Numbered from the stretch's first letter, positions 44,064 through 54,762 are shown. The stretch is DNA of 64,000 nucleotides from Parasulfitobacter algicola (GCF_013315265.1 NZ_JABUFE010000008.1:62001-126000), one strand, 5' to 3'. Numbers and translations are program-made. Notes: a model not told the origin generated them from the sequence alone.

Positions 44064-46787
44064 ATGCCAAAGAAAATGCTTATCGATGCCACCCACGCCG
44101 AGGAAACGCGCGTTGTGGTGGTGGACGGAAACAAAGTTGAAGAGTTCGATTTTGAATCTGAAAATAAACGCCAGCTAGCTGGTAATATATATCTAGCCAA
44201 AGTCACGCGGGTTGAACCGTCGCTTCAGGCGACTTTTGTGGATTACGGTGGAAATCGTCATGGATTTTTGGCGTTTTCAGAAATTCATCCGGATTATTAT
44301 CAAATTCCAGTCGCTGATCGCGAAGCCTTGATGGCTGAAGAAAAGGCCTATGCTGAAAGTCTGAAAGCGCAGGATGATGAGGATGAGAAGCCGGCACCAA
44401 AACGTCGGCGCAGATCACGTTCTAAAACCAAGGCCGAAGATGTAAAAAGCGACGATGCCATTGAAACGAAAGATGTTTCTGGCGAGAATGATCGTATTTC
44501 TGGTATGGAAACAATCGATCTTGGTGATGACGTCGAAGGCAGCTCTCCTATGGAGCTGGTATCAGAAACGCCCGTTGAAACGCCTTTAAGCAGTGAAGAT
44601 GATGCAGAAGACGTGCAAAGCGGTGATACGACATCTGAACAGGTGCAAGACGATCAGAATGATGAAGATGATCAGCCTGATGTCAAAGATGCATCTGAAA
44701 AGGATGACAGCATAGAATCCGTTGCTGATGACGATGATGTTGAAGATATGCGTCCCGTGCGCAAGCCACGTCCAAGACGGTATAAAATTCAAGAAGTCGT
44801 AAAAGTTCGCCAAGTTCTGTTGGTTCAAGTTGTCAAAGAAGAGCGCGGCAATAAAGGTGCGGCCCTGACGACATATCTTAGTCTGGCAGGACGTTATTGT
44901 GTTCTGATGCCCAATACGGCGCGTGGCGGCGGAATTTCCCGCAAAATTACCAATGCCGTTGATCGCAAGAAGCTAAAAGAGATTGCGAACGAAATTGATG
45001 TGCCTGATGGTGCCGGTTTGATCGTTCGTACGGCCGGGGCCAAACGGACCAAGTCCGAAATTAAGCGCGACTATGAATACCTGCAGCGCCTTTGGGAACA
45101 GATCCGTGAATTGACTTTAAAGTCGACCGCACCTGCGAAAATCTATGAAGAAGGTAATCTGATCAAACGCTCGATCCGCGATCTTTATAATCGCGAGATT
45201 GACGAAGTTCTGGTGGAGGGCGATCTTGGTTATCGCACGGCCAAGGACTTTATGAAGATGATCATGCCGTCGCACGCCAAGAACGTAAAGCCATACGCAG
45301 AAGCGCTGCCGCTTTTTGCGCGCTTTCAGGTTGAAAGCTATCTGGCGGCGATGTTCAATCCTACCGTTCAGCTCAAGTCAGGCGGTTACATTGTGATCGG
45401 CGTGACCGAGGCGCTTGTGGCGATTGATGTCAACTCTGGCCGGGCGACAAAGGAAGGTTCGATCGAAGAAACCGCACTTAAAACCAATTTGGAAGCCGCC
45501 GAAGAGGTTGCGCGCCAATTGCGTCTGCGCGATCTGGCCGGTCTGATCGTCATTGACTTCATCGACATGGACGAACGTAAAAACAATGCGTCTGTCGAAA
45601 AACGGATGAAAGATAAGCTGAAAACAGATCGTGCGCGCATTCAGGTGGGTCGCATTTCCGGGTTTGGCCTGATGGAGATGAGCCGTCAGCGTCTGCGCCC
45701 TGGCATGATCGAAGCGACGACGCAACCGTGTCCGTCGTGTCATGGAACGGGATTGATCAGGTCGGCTGACAGTCTTGGTCTGTCTATCTTGCGTCAGTTG
45801 GAAGAAGAGGGCGTTCGTGGTCGTTCGAAAGAAGTGCTGGTTAAATGCCCGGTCCTGATTGCGAACTTCCTGATGAACCAGAAACGTGAACACATTGCCC
45901 AGATTGAAGGTCGCTATGGGCTTTCGGTTCGGGTGGAAGGTGATCCACATCTGATCAGCCCTGATTTCGAGATTGAGAAATTCAAAACGGCCACCCGCAG
46001 TGTCGCCGTTGCCGCAACGAATGTGGTGTCAGTTGATGCGTCTTTGATGGCAGATATTGATGATGCGGTCGAAGAAGGAGAGGATGACGCCGTCGTCGCG
46101 GTTGCAGAACAAACAGCCGAAGAAGATGCGCCCCAACCCAAAAAGCGCCGCCGTCGTCGCCGGCGCCGCCGCGGGAACAATGGTGAAAGTCAATCTTCTG
46201 ATACGGAACAGGGCAATACTGACGCTGTTCAAGCGGATCAAGAGGCGCAAAAGCCTGCGGCTGAACCTGTTGAAGTCAGTGATGCGTCTGATGTGAAAGA
46301 CGTCGCTGTTACTGAGCCAGACGCACTAGTTGCGGTTGAAGAAGAAAAGCCTAAAAAACCGCGTGCCCGTGGCCGCCCCCGTAAAAAGCCGGAACCTGAG
46401 GTGAAGGCTGAGGTGTCAGCAGATCCGTCAACGGAAGCTGCCTCCGAAGAAGAGGCGAAGCCGGTTAGAAAAACGGCAACGCGTCGTCGCAAGACTGCAG
46501 AAAAGCCAGTTGATGCTGAAGACAAACCAGCAAAAACTGTTAAAAAAGCAGAGCCACTGGAGCTGACGCCGGAAGACGCCGCGCCTGCGAAACCGGCACG
46601 TGGCCGGAAGAAAACTCCGACTGAATTGGCATCGCAACCTGGTAAAGAGCCAGAAAATGTCGAAGCTGCGATTGCCGAAGTTGTTGCGGCTGCGACACCA
46701 GAACCTGCAGAGGCATCGGCGGAACAGCCGAAAGCGGAAGATCCCTCCAAACCCAAACGTCGGGGATGGTGGTCGCTGGGACGCTAA
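44064..46787 (+). CDS. rne: Ribonuclease E/G
   Basis: Endoribonuclease of mRNA decay and rRNA processing, 907 aa. Order: S1 domain split by a long acidic insert (residues about 110-260, rich in Asp, Glu, Ser), then RNase H-like and 5'-sensor parts, then the catalytic domain with Mg ligand Asp in LVAIDVNSGR and a second in GLIVIDFIDMDERKN. The zinc-link CPSCHG is present. The C-terminal about 270 residues are disordered, rich in Lys, Arg, Glu and Ala (KKRRRRRRRRRG), as in degradosome scaffolds. ATG 44064 is chosen; the nine codons upstream are not conserved. A terminator follows. Confidence 0.97.
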   Translation: MPKKMLIDATHAEETRVVVVDGNKVEEFDFESENKRQLAGNIYLAKVTRVEPSLQATFVDYGGNRHGFLAFSEIHPDYYQIPVADREALMAEEKAYAESLKAQDDEDEKPAPKRRRRSRSKTKAEDVKSDDAIETKDVSGENDRISGMETIDLGDDVEGSSPMELVSETPVETPLSSEDDAEDVQSGDTTSEQVQDDQNDEDDQPDVKDASEKDDSIESVADDDDVEDMRPVRKPRPRRYKIQEVVKVRQVLLVQVVKEERGNKGAALTTYLSLAGRYCVLMPNTARGGGISRKITNAVDRKKLKEIANEIDVPDGAGLIVRTAGAKRTKSEIKRDYEYLQRLWEQIRELTLKSTAPAKIYEEGNLIKRSIRDLYNREIDEVLVEGDLGYRTAKDFMKMIMPSHAKNVKPYAEALPLFARFQVESYLAAMFNPTVQLKSGGYIVIGVTEALVAIDVNSGRATKEGSIEETALKTNLEAAEEVARQLRLRDLAGLIVIDFIDMDERKNNASVEKRMKDKLKTDRARIQVGRISGFGLMEMSRQRLRPGMIEATTQPCPSCHGTGLIRSADSLGLSILRQLEEEGVRGRSKEVLVKCPVLIANFLMNQKREHIAQIEGRYGLSVRVEGDPHLISPDFEIEKFKTATRSVAVAATNVVSVDASLMADIDDAVEEGEDDAVVAVAEQTAEEDAPQPKKRRRRRRRRRGNNGESQSSDTEQGNTDAVQADQEAQKPAAEPVEVSDASDVKDVAVTEPDALVAVEEEKPKKPRARGRPRKKPEPEVKAEVSADPSTEAASEEEAKPVRKTATRRRKTAEKPVDAEDKPAKTVKKAEPLELTPEDAAPAKPARGRKKTPTELASQPGKEPENVEAAIAEVVAAATPEPAEASAEQPKAEDPSKPKRRGWWSLGR

Positions 46788-46796
46788 CACTTTGAA

Positions 46797-46825
46797 ATAC
46801 CGCGCACCTGTTGCGCGGTATTTTT
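46797..46825 (+). terminator. Intrinsic terminator of rne
   Basis: ATACCGCGC / GCGCGGTAT, a perfect 9-bp stem with a 7-base loop followed by TTTTTC, ten bases past the stop. Confidence 0.92.
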
Positions 46826-46998
46826 CTTTGTACCTCTGTGAATTGTTGATTTTACCTTAGATTGCGGAGTGCTTGCAGGTCTGCGCAAAGCATTTCTTAC
46901 ATGTGTGGTTGTTCTGACAAAAACCGGTGCTAGACTAACTGTGACGATCCGGGTATGCCAGTTTTGTTATCGCTAACAGTCATCGGAGGCCGATCAGA

Positions 46999-48453
46999 AT
47001 GGTTTCACGCGTTATCCCCGTCGAAAACTTTGACCTGATTATTTTCGGGGGAACCGGTGATCTGGCACGTCGAAAAATACTGCCGGGATTGTATCGTCGA
47101 TTTTGTGCAGGTCAGATGCCAGAAAAAGCACGGATCATCGGCGCTGCACGATCTGAGATGGACAATGACGCTTATCGTGATTTTGTTCGCGTGGCTGTGA
47201 CGGAATTTGGCGGTAAAACGGCCAGTGAAGCGAATGTGCTGGAAGAATTTCTGCAGCGTCTTCATTATGTTCCTATTGACGCGCGCGGTGATGGGGGCTG
47301 GGCTGATCTGGCCAAACTGGTACGAAAAGATGTTGTGCGCGCCTATTACTTCTCGGTTGGGCCGGGACTGTTTGGTGATCTTGCCGCACGTCTGACAAAG
47401 CACGGTCTTGCAGATGATACGGTGCGTATAGTTGTCGAAAAACCCTTTGGCCGTGATTTGGCATCTGCCAAGGCTTTAAACCAAGCCTTGGCCGAACATT
47501 TTGACGAAAGCCAAGTATACCGGATTGATCATTATCTTGGTAAAGAAACTGTCCAGAATCTGATGGCCGTGCGCTTTGGAAACATGCTGTTTGAACCGTT
47601 GTGGAACAGCCAATATGTTGATCATATTCAGATTACGGTTGCTGAAACCGTGGGCGTGGCTGGACGTGGCGGGTATTACGATAAATCTGGTGCGATGCGT
47701 GATATGGTTCAAAATCATCTGATGCAGCTATTGTGTCTGATCGCAATGGAACCCCCCAGCAAATTCGAACCTGATGCTGTACGGGATGAAAAGCTGAAAG
47801 TGATACGCGCACTGGATCCAGTTGATCATCATCATATCGTGCGAGGTCAGTATGCTGACGGTCCTGATGGTCACAGCTATCGCGATGATGCGGAAAACCT
47901 ACGCAGCTTTACCGAAAGCTTTATCGCCATGCGTCTGAATATCAGCAATTGGCGATGGGCAGGAACCCCGTTTTATTTACGCACTGGCAAACGGCTGAAA
48001 GCGCGCAGTTCAGAAATCACCGTTGTGTTCAAAGATGCGCCGCATTCGATTTTCGGGGCCGAAGAGGGACGGCATCGCAATATGTTGTCCATCCGTTTGC
48101 AACCAAACGAAGGCATGACATTGGATGTAACGATTAAGGAACCTGGCCCAGGCGGAATGCGCCTGTTGGATGTTCCCCTGGACATGAGCTTTGCTGACGC
48201 CCTTGGCCCGGATGCAGAAGATGTACCCGATGCGTATGAGCGTTTGATCATGGATGTGATCCGGGGCAACCAAACCCTGTTTATGCGCGGAGACGAGGTC
48301 GAGGCGGCCTGGGCCTGGACTGATCCTGTTATCGCCGAATGGGAGGCACGAAATGATGTGCCAAAACCATACGAGCCGGGCAGTGCGGGTCCGGAAGATG
48401 CCATGATGCTGATGCATCGCGATGACCGCCGCTGGCGCGAAATCAAGACTTAG
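46999..48453 (+). CDS. zwf: Glucose-6-phosphate dehydrogenase
   Basis: Oxidises glucose 6-phosphate to 6-phosphogluconolactone, the entry to the Entner-Doudoroff and pentose phosphate paths. The 484-aa protein has the Rossmann motif IIFGGTGDLARRKILPGL and the substrate-binding block RIDHYLGKE. Length fits. GGAGG precedes the ATG. First gene of zwf-pgl-pgi, with gaps of 14 and 70 bases. Confidence 0.98.
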   Translation: MVSRVIPVENFDLIIFGGTGDLARRKILPGLYRRFCAGQMPEKARIIGAARSEMDNDAYRDFVRVAVTEFGGKTASEANVLEEFLQRLHYVPIDARGDGGWADLAKLVRKDVVRAYYFSVGPGLFGDLAARLTKHGLADDTVRIVVEKPFGRDLASAKALNQALAEHFDESQVYRIDHYLGKETVQNLMAVRFGNMLFEPLWNSQYVDHIQITVAETVGVAGRGGYYDKSGAMRDMVQNHLMQLLCLIAMEPPSKFEPDAVRDEKLKVIRALDPVDHHHIVRGQYADGPDGHSYRDDAENLRSFTESFIAMRLNISNWRWAGTPFYLRTGKRLKARSSEITVVFKDAPHSIFGAEEGRHRNMLSIRLQPNEGMTLDVTIKEPGPGGMRLLDVPLDMSFADALGPDAEDVPDAYERLIMDVIRGNQTLFMRGDEVEAAWAWTDPVIAEWEARNDVPKPYEPGSAGPEDAMMLMHRDDRRWREIKT

Positions 48454-48467
48454 GAAAGGCTGAACCG

Positions 48468-49139
48468 ATGGAACTGATCGAATATCCCGACGTCGAAATG
48501 ATGATGATGGATCTTGGCAATCAGTTGGCGGGTGAGCTGAAAAATTGTCTTTTAAACCATGATTGGGCATCCTTTGCTGTTCCGGGCGGCACGACGCCAG
48601 GCCCGATTTTTGATGTGCTTTGTGCGGCGGATCTGGAATGGGACCGTGTCCATGTGATGCTGACAGATGAACGTTGGGTGCCCGAAGATCACGAACGATC
48701 CAACACGCGGCTGTTACGCGAACGGTTGTTGGTCGAACGGGCTGCTGCTGCAAAGTATCTGCCACTTTATGCCAAGTCTGATCAGCCCGAAGACGTGCTG
48801 CCGGAACTTGAAGCAATGCTGTCGCCCGAATTACCGCTATCGGTATTGCTGTTGGGAATGGGCGCTGACATGCACACTGCATCGCTGTTTCCCGGCGCTG
48901 ACCGTTTGGCTGACGCAATGGCAGATGATGCGCCGATCCTAATGCCCATGCGCGCGCCCGGCGCACCTGAGCTGCGTATCACATTGACTGCAAGGGTGCT
49001 GAAAGACGCGATGAGCACTCATATTGTGATCACGGGCGCTGAAAAACGGGCCGCACTTGAACGTGCGCAAAGGATGGATCCAGGCTCTGCGCCAGTTGCC
49101 GCCGTATTACAAAATGCAAAGGTGCATTGGGCGGAGTAG
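48468..49139 (+). CDS. pgl: 6-phosphogluconolactonase
   Basis: A 223-aa lactonase following zwf directly (14-base gap). The N-terminal FAVPGGTTPGPIFDVL and VMLTDERWVPEDHERSNTRLL (catalytic region) and MGADMHTASLFPG are characteristic. It hydrolyses 6-phosphogluconolactone to 6-phosphogluconate. GGAAAGG precedes the ATG. Confidence 0.95.
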   Translation: MELIEYPDVEMMMMDLGNQLAGELKNCLLNHDWASFAVPGGTTPGPIFDVLCAADLEWDRVHVMLTDERWVPEDHERSNTRLLRERLLVERAAAAKYLPLYAKSDQPEDVLPELEAMLSPELPLSVLLLGMGADMHTASLFPGADRLADAMADDAPILMPMRAPGAPELRITLTARVLKDAMSTHIVITGAEKRAALERAQRMDPGSAPVAAVLQNAKVHWAE

Positions 49140-49209
49140 TGTGATCAGATTACTTGGGTAAATGTAACAGCCACAGTGCAGGCATGTATTTTCAACATGA
49201 GGTATCCCG

Positions 49210-50802
49210 ATGTGGGAAAGTTTTAAGGCGCATCAGTCAAAGATAGCGGATAGGTCCATTCTGGACTTGTTCGATGATGATCGGGCAGCGGACTTTTCGG
49301 TAAATATTGGTGGCTTGCTGTTTGATTATTCCAAGACAAATATTGATACGCAAACACGCGATATGTTGATCAAGCTGGCGCAAGACGCAAGTCTGAAAGA
49401 TTGTCGTACAGCTATGTTTGCAGGCGAAAAAATCAACGAAACCGAAGGGCGGGCTGTTTTACATACTGCTTTGCGAAATCTGGATGCACACCCCATAGTT
49501 GTGGATGGCCAAGATGTCATGCCCGATGTCTTGCAGACGCTATCCCGGATGGAAGATTTCGCGACACTGGTTCGCAATGGCGGTTTTAAAGGGCAGGGCG
49601 GTAAGATCACAGATGTGGTTAATATCGGTATCGGGGGCTCTGATCTGGGGCCTGCCATGGCTGTTTTGGCCCTTGCGCCCTTTCACGATGGTCCGCGATG
49701 CCATTTTGTCAGCAACGTCGATGGGGCGCATATCGCGGATACCTTGAAAGACCTTGATCCCAAAACGACATTGGTGATCGTGGCATCAAAAACATTTACA
49801 ACAATCGAGACAATGACAAATGCTCAAACTGCGCGGGGATGGATGGCAGGGCAGGTGGGTGACCCGGGCGCGCAATTCGCAGCGCTGTCGTCGGCCACGG
49901 AAAAAACGGCTGAATTCGGTATCGATCCGTCGCGTGTTTTTGGCTTTGAAGATTGGGTCGGTGGTCGATATTCAGTGTGGGGCCCAATTGGTCTTAGTCT
50001 GATGATCGCGATTGGGCCAGACCGGTTTCGCGATTTCCTTAGTGGCGCACAGGCGATGGATCAACACTTCCAAACCGCTGATCTTGCGGAAAATATGCCG
50101 GTTCTTCTGGCTTTGATTGGCCTGTGGCATAATCAAGTTTGCGGCTATGCGACACGGGCTGTTTTGCCTTATGATCAACGCCTTAGCCGTCTGCCTGCCT
50201 ATCTTCAGCAGCTTGAAATGGAATCGAACGGCAAGTCTGTTGCAATGGATGGCAGCGCTGCTGAAACCCATACCGGTCCTATTGTCTGGGGCGAACCCGG
50301 CACAAACGGCCAACACGCCTTTTATCAATTGATCCACCAAGGTACACGTATTGTGCCCTGCGAATTTCTTGTTGCTGCAAAGGGGCATGAACCTGATCTG
50401 GCGCATCAGCATCAATTGCTTGTCGCAAATTGTCTGGCCCAATCCGAGGCACTTTTGAGGGGCCGCAGTTTGGACGAAGCACGCGCCCTGATGGTTGCCA
50501 AGGGCTTGCAAGGGCCCGAGCTAGAGCGTCAGGCACAGCACCGCGTTTTTGCGGGCAATCGTCCATCGACAACTTTGGCCTATGTACAACTGACCCCTTT
50601 TGTTTTGGGGCAGATCATCGCCTTGTATGAACACCGCGTGTTTGTCGAAGGTGCAATTTTGGGCATCAATTCCTATGACCAATGGGGTGTTGAGTTAGGT
50701 AAAGAGCTGGCAACAGCACTTGGTCCAATTTTGTCCGGAGAACAAAGCAGCAAGAACAAGGATGGATCAACTCAAATGTTAATTAATTTTCTAACGAAAT
50801 AG
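49210..50802 (+). CDS. pgi: Glucose-6-phosphate isomerase
   Basis: Interconverts glucose 6-phosphate and fructose 6-phosphate. A 530-aa protein with the motifs [45 protein letters not shown] and the C-terminal [17 protein letters not shown], where the signature Lys lies. GAGGT precedes the ATG. Third gene of the zwf-pgl-pgi run; feeds hexose phosphate toward the Entner-Doudoroff path. Confidence 0.97.
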   Translation: MWESFKAHQSKIADRSILDLFDDDRAADFSVNIGGLLFDYSKTNIDTQTRDMLIKLAQDASLKDCRTAMFAGEKINETEGRAVLHTALRNLDAHPIVVDGQDVMPDVLQTLSRMEDFATLVRNGGFKGQGGKITDVVNIGIGGSDLGPAMAVLALAPFHDGPRCHFVSNVDGAHIADTLKDLDPKTTLVIVASKTFTTIETMTNAQTARGWMAGQVGDPGAQFAALSSATEKTAEFGIDPSRVFGFEDWVGGRYSVWGPIGLSLMIAIGPDRFRDFLSGAQAMDQHFQTADLAENMPVLLALIGLWHNQVCGYATRAVLPYDQRLSRLPAYLQQLEMESNGKSVAMDGSAAETHTGPIVWGEPGTNGQHAFYQLIHQGTRIVPCEFLVAAKGHEPDLAHQHQLLVANCLAQSEALLRGRSLDEARALMVAKGLQGPELERQAQHRVFAGNRPSTTLAYVQLTPFVLGQIIALYEHRVFVEGAILGINSYDQWGVELGKELATALGPILSGEQSSKNKDGSTQMLINFLTK

Positions 50803-50874
50803 ATATATTTTTTTGTACAAAATACGATCTTAGGTTTATTCGCTTTGCTCAGATACAAAAGATAAAGGTGAAAT

Positions 50875-51348
50875 ATGAAATTCGTTCTAAGCACATTTTT
50901 AAGTGCGATTTTTATGCTGGGTATCGCATCCGCAACGCCTAAATTTGATTTAATTGATACTGTTCCAGATACGTCAGTGACGCCTGTCGTTACGGTCCAG
51001 ACGCCATTGGGTGACGATTACGAAGTGACTGGCGCAGGATGGAAACGCGGCGGCGATACGATCCTTTTTTACAAAGTTATTGAACATCGGGGCAAAGCTT
51101 TGGTGTGCGGTGCATATATGAATCGCGGCAAAGTTCCGGGTGGTGTTGATCGTCAACTTTTGCGAGATGCGCGCGTCTTTTCAGGTCGGACAGTTTTGAC
51201 CAATAACCTTATGTTTTTCAACAAAGTCAGTGAAAATGACAGCGCCGAGGACATAGTAATGGATTGCCGCGTGACGCGAAAATCTTGGCAAAGCCGGTTC
51301 GCAAATACGCCCGAGGTGAAGTTTCGCAAAGGTGTTTATGAATACTGA
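50875..51348 (+). CDS. Secreted hypothetical protein
   Basis: A 157-aa protein with a signal peptide (MKFVLSTFLSAIFMLGIASA), a beta-rich body and a conserved-looking Cys pair (ALVCGAY, DIVMDCRVTRKSW). Probably periplasmic. AAAGGTG precedes the ATG. No family recognised. It faces the glycosyltransferase gene with 15 bases between the stop codons. Confidence 0.65.
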   Translation: MKFVLSTFLSAIFMLGIASATPKFDLIDTVPDTSVTPVVTVQTPLGDDYEVTGAGWKRGGDTILFYKVIEHRGKALVCGAYMNRGKVPGGVDRQLLRDARVFSGRTVLTNNLMFFNKVSENDSAEDIVMDCRVTRKSWQSRFANTPEVKFRKGVYEY

Positions 51349-51363
51349 TGACTGATAAAGAGA

Positions 51364-52584
51364 TCACTGATATTCCTTGCAATCGTCGGCAACGGCCTTG
51401 AGCATTTCGCGCATAAGGTCGGGGTCGGCCGAATGGACACGGTTCCAGGTGGGGATAAACGGTGTCTCTGACGGATTGTCCAGAAAGATGGCACCGGCGC
51501 GCATGATGTTTTCGGCAAACAATTCGATTGAGCGTTCTTCTTGGTGGCGATCAATCGACAGACCGTTCATTTTCGCATCATTGTAATAGCTGTCCAGCAG
51601 ATCAAGTGCAGTGCGATAATAGGTTGCTTTCAAAGTGCGGAAAACATGGGTCGTGAACACCGTACCATCCGCTGCAAGTTTTCGAAAAATCGCCTTGCAG
51701 ATATCGGTGGACATACGGCTTAGCCCGGTCGAGGCATCTTCGGCAGATAAGTCCTGATGTTTGTGGTCATACGCGTCAGATATTTCGACCTGACAAACGG
51801 ATTTAGGGGCCAAATTGCGCCAGGCTTCGGATAACACGCCAATCTCAAGCCCCCAGTCAGACGGTATGCGAAGGTCAGGCAATATCGCAGTGCGCATCGC
51901 AAATTCGCCTGATAGCGGGTAACGAAAGCTGCGCAGATAATCCAGATAGTCGCGATCCCCGATGACGCGCTTCAGGGCGATCAACAACGGGCTGACCAAC
52001 AGACGCGTGACACGGCCGTTGATTTTGTTTTCACCAATCCGCGGATAATACCCCTTGGCCACCTGATAGGGGAACGCAGGGTTTGCCACGGGATAAACCA
52101 GCCGTGCCAGCATTTCACGATGATACGTGACAATATCGCAATCATGAATGGCGACAACGGCACTGTCCTGACAGGCCATAAGATAGCCCAGACATCCCCA
52201 AACATTTTTGCCTTTGCCCGCTTCTTCGGTATAAAGACCAAGTGTTTTCAACCGGTCCCCGATAGCCTTTTGGCGCGGGCTATCGTTCCAGATAACGACA
52301 TGATCCTGCGGAAGTCGTGAAAAGAACTGACGGGCATGGCGATACTGATCTGCATCGGCACGGTCCAGCCCGATGATAATTCGGTTCAGATATGGCACCT
52401 GCGCCAGTTCATCTAATATCTTGGGTAATGCATCGCCCTCCAATTCGGAAAACAGGGACGGCAGGATCAGACTGATCTTACGGCTTTGCGCAAATGTCGT
52501 CAGCTCATGGGTCATCGCATCAAGGTTTGTCGTACGAAGATTATGCAGGGTTGCGATGTTTCCGTTCTGGTGAAAATCAGCCAA
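51364..52584 (-). CDS. Glycosyltransferase, probably glucosyl-3-phosphoglycerate synthase-like
   Basis: A 406-aa GT-A-fold enzyme: ISLILPSLFSELEGDALPKIL, a nucleotide-sugar DxD in VVAIHDCDIV, KGKNVWGCLGYL, and VAKGYYPRIGENKINGRVTRLLVSPLL. The arrangement fits the GT81 branch that makes glucosyl-3-phosphoglycerate (or the mannosyl form). The gene directly upstream encodes an HAD phosphatase of the matching type, 12 bases apart, which supports a two-step path to glucosylglycerate or mannosylglycerate, compatible solutes. The choice of sugar is inference. Confidence 0.7.
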   Translation of the reverse strand: MADFHQNGNIATLHNLRTTNLDAMTHELTTFAQSRKISLILPSLFSELEGDALPKILDELAQVPYLNRIIIGLDRADADQYRHARQFFSRLPQDHVVIWNDSPRQKAIGDRLKTLGLYTEEAGKGKNVWGCLGYLMACQDSAVVAIHDCDIVTYHREMLARLVYPVANPAFPYQVAKGYYPRIGENKINGRVTRLLVSPLLIALKRVIGDRDYLDYLRSFRYPLSGEFAMRTAILPDLRIPSDWGLEIGVLSEAWRNLAPKSVCQVEISDAYDHKHQDLSAEDASTGLSRMSTDICKAIFRKLAADGTVFTTHVFRTLKATYYRTALDLLDSYYNDAKMNGLSIDRHQEERSIELFAENIMRAGAIFLDNPSETPFIPTWNRVHSADPDLMREMLKAVADDCKEYQ

Positions 52585-52596
52585 GATCAGGTTCCT

Positions 52597-53373
52597 TTAG
52601 TCGATGCCATGATCTGACAGTATCTGCTGCAGCGCGGCATTCCAACCGGCAGGGCCAGATAATTTGGTCCGGATAATGCGCCCATCGCGTTCGCCATCGA
52701 TATCGGGCAGGGCATCGTGGTGCGGGTTATGGACAATCACACCGATATCGGCTGTCATTATCATCTCAATATCATTTGGGGCATCCCCAAGCGCGATCGA
52801 TGTTGGGGTACTGAACTGTCCAAGGATACTTTGCATCTGATCCGCTTTTGTTTTGCCGAATGATAATGTCAGATATCGCCCACCACGTCGTGCGCTGATC
52901 CCACGCGCGGCCAGTTGGTTTGTAAATGTATCCAGTTCGGCGCTGCTTCCATGCCAAATACCGGGTTCCGAAAACTGACGATTAGCTGCGTCTTGGGCAC
53001 TTTTGTCAGGCAGTCCGGTATCTTGTGCAATTTGCTCTGTGCTCATATCCCCAAACCCTACAAATAAACGCCGTAAATTTGCGGGCAGCTCATCCAGTTT
53101 TCTGCGCAGATTTGAATAATCGCTGCCTTCGACATTTGATGAATAGGCGGCCATAAGCCCTGCGCCGTTTTCAACAATCGCCGGACACGCAGCAAGGCCC
53201 AACTCCTCTCTCAACGGTGTAATTTCAGCCGCAGTTTTTGAGCTGGCCAATATCACAGGGATATTGGCTGCGCGCAGTCGATCAAGCGCAGGCAGGGCGG
53301 CTGCAAAGGAATAGCTGTCATGATCCAGAAGCGTGCCGTCTAAATCTGTGAAAACAATCAATTCTGACATCAT
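52597..53373 (-). CDS. HAD phosphatase, mannosyl/glucosyl-3-phosphoglycerate phosphatase-like
   Basis: A 258-aa HAD-IIB enzyme: motif I VFTDLDGTLLDHD, motif II VILASSK, motif III Lys, motif IV GDAPNDIEMI. The block IVENGAGLM is typical of MPGP-type phosphatases. It would release phosphate from the product of the downstream glycosyltransferase. Two ATGs (53373, 53370) are adjacent; either is possible. Upstream gene of the pair. Confidence 0.82.
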   Translation of the reverse strand: MMSELIVFTDLDGTLLDHDSYSFAAALPALDRLRAANIPVILASSKTAAEITPLREELGLAACPAIVENGAGLMAAYSSNVEGSDYSNLRRKLDELPANLRRLFVGFGDMSTEQIAQDTGLPDKSAQDAANRQFSEPGIWHGSSAELDTFTNQLAARGISARRGGRYLTLSFGKTKADQMQSILGQFSTPTSIALGDAPNDIEMIMTADIGVIVHNPHHDALPDIDGERDGRIIRTKLSGPAGWNAALQQILSDHGID

Positions 53374-53736
53374 TCTTTCTGATTACAGCGTGGGGTGTCC
53401 AAAACTATTTTATATCTTTCTATATGATACGATCATGGCGTCATACCGAAGGACCAAAAGTCAACGATAGCACATATATGCAGTCAGCCTATGACGATAG
53501 CACTAAGATGGCGGATTTCTAGGCACGACAACACATCCAGTGGTCCGGCCTGCTGCGGCCTGTCGGGTGTTGGATGCTTAGCACGGCGCACATCATTTGT
53601 CGGCGACAGATATTGCGCTTTGGAACGATCCGGTTTCTAACAACATCAGGCAAAGCCGCCAAAGTCATCGGGGCATGCATGTGACTGATTATTCTGTATT
53701 TAGTCTTTCTCGACACCATGTTTTAGGATCATTTGA
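53374..53736. other. Gene-free stretch between divergent genes
   Basis: About 360 bases that should hold the promoters of the HAD gene and the AbrB-like gene. A 66-codon frame on the minus strand (53519-53719) lacks family resemblance. I see no hairpin or repeat worth naming. Confidence 0.5.
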
Positions 53737-54762
53737 TTGAAGACACCCGACAAATATGCACTTGCAGTTACATATGCGGTTGCTGCTGGTGGGGTCGGTG
53801 TCTTTTATTTGCTTAGCCTTCCCTTACCGTGGTTGTTGGGGCCGCTTTTTGGCTGTTTGATTGCAGCATTGGCAGGTGTGAAACTGACCGTGTGGAAGCC
53901 TTTGGGCGACACTATGCGTACAATTTTGGGGCTTGCTATCGGGTTTTCCATCACGCCCGCCCTGTTTTCGCAATTGCCTGCATTGGCGGGGTCTATTGCT
54001 TTGGTACCGTTATTCATCATCGTCATTGCTTTAGTGGGGGTTCCCTATTTCCGGTGGTTGGGTTTTGATCGCCCGACATCATACTATGGCGCGATGCCCG
54101 GGGGCTTGCAGGACATGCTTGTCTTTGGCGAAGAGGCAGGGGGCGACGTCCGGGCCATGTCGCTGATGCAAGCCACGCGTGTTATGATCATCGTTAGTTT
54201 TTTGCCGATTATCCTGACATTGGGTATGGAGCAAACGCTGGATCAACCCCTTGGCGCGCCGATCATAACCCTTCCTCTTTGGGAACTGGGGTTGATGTTT
54301 GCGGCTGGCCTGCTGGGCTGGCGGATCTTTCTGATGCTGGGTGTATTCGGTGCATCGATCCTTGGACCAATGGTTTTTGCAGCGGCCTTATCCCTTGGCG
54401 GGATCGTAACCCATCGTCCCCCAAACGAAGCGATCCTGTTGGCACAGTTTTTCGTGGGAATGGCCGTTGGCGTGAAATATGTAGGTCTGACTTTTGGCGA
54501 ATTGCGCCGCGTTGTTGCGGCTTCGGTCGGATATTGCGTGGTCTTGGGGTTGGTTTCGTTTGTGTTCGTGAACGCCGTTTTGAAACTTGGCCTTTTACCC
54601 CCAGTCGAGGCTATTTTGGCCTTTGCCCCTGGTGGACAAGCTGAAATGGCGATCCTTGCTTTGGCTTCAGGTGCTGAGGTTGCAGTGATCGTGGCACATC
54701 ACGTCGTGCGGATCCTGATCGTTATCATCGGCGCACCAATTGTATCTAAACTAATACGCTGA
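53737..54762 (+). CDS. AbrB-family (COG3180) membrane protein
   Basis: A 341-aa inner-membrane protein with about ten helices in two related halves, beginning YAVAAGGVGVFYLLSLPLPWLLGPLFGCL and with the repeated LPWLLGPL/LGASILGPMVF-like motif and the MPGGLQDMLVFGEEAGGD and FAPGGQAEMAILALA blocks. The family is misnamed after a regulator; a transport role is likely. Start is TTG 53737, with AGGA upstream and no ATG nearby in frame. Confidence 0.82.
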   Translation: MKTPDKYALAVTYAVAAGGVGVFYLLSLPLPWLLGPLFGCLIAALAGVKLTVWKPLGDTMRTILGLAIGFSITPALFSQLPALAGSIALVPLFIIVIALVGVPYFRWLGFDRPTSYYGAMPGGLQDMLVFGEEAGGDVRAMSLMQATRVMIIVSFLPIILTLGMEQTLDQPLGAPIITLPLWELGLMFAAGLLGWRIFLMLGVFGASILGPMVFAAALSLGGIVTHRPPNEAILLAQFFVGMAVGVKYVGLTFGELRRVVAASVGYCVVLGLVSFVFVNAVLKLGLLPPVEAILAFAPGGQAEMAILALASGAEVAVIVAHHVVRILIVIIGAPIVSKLIR

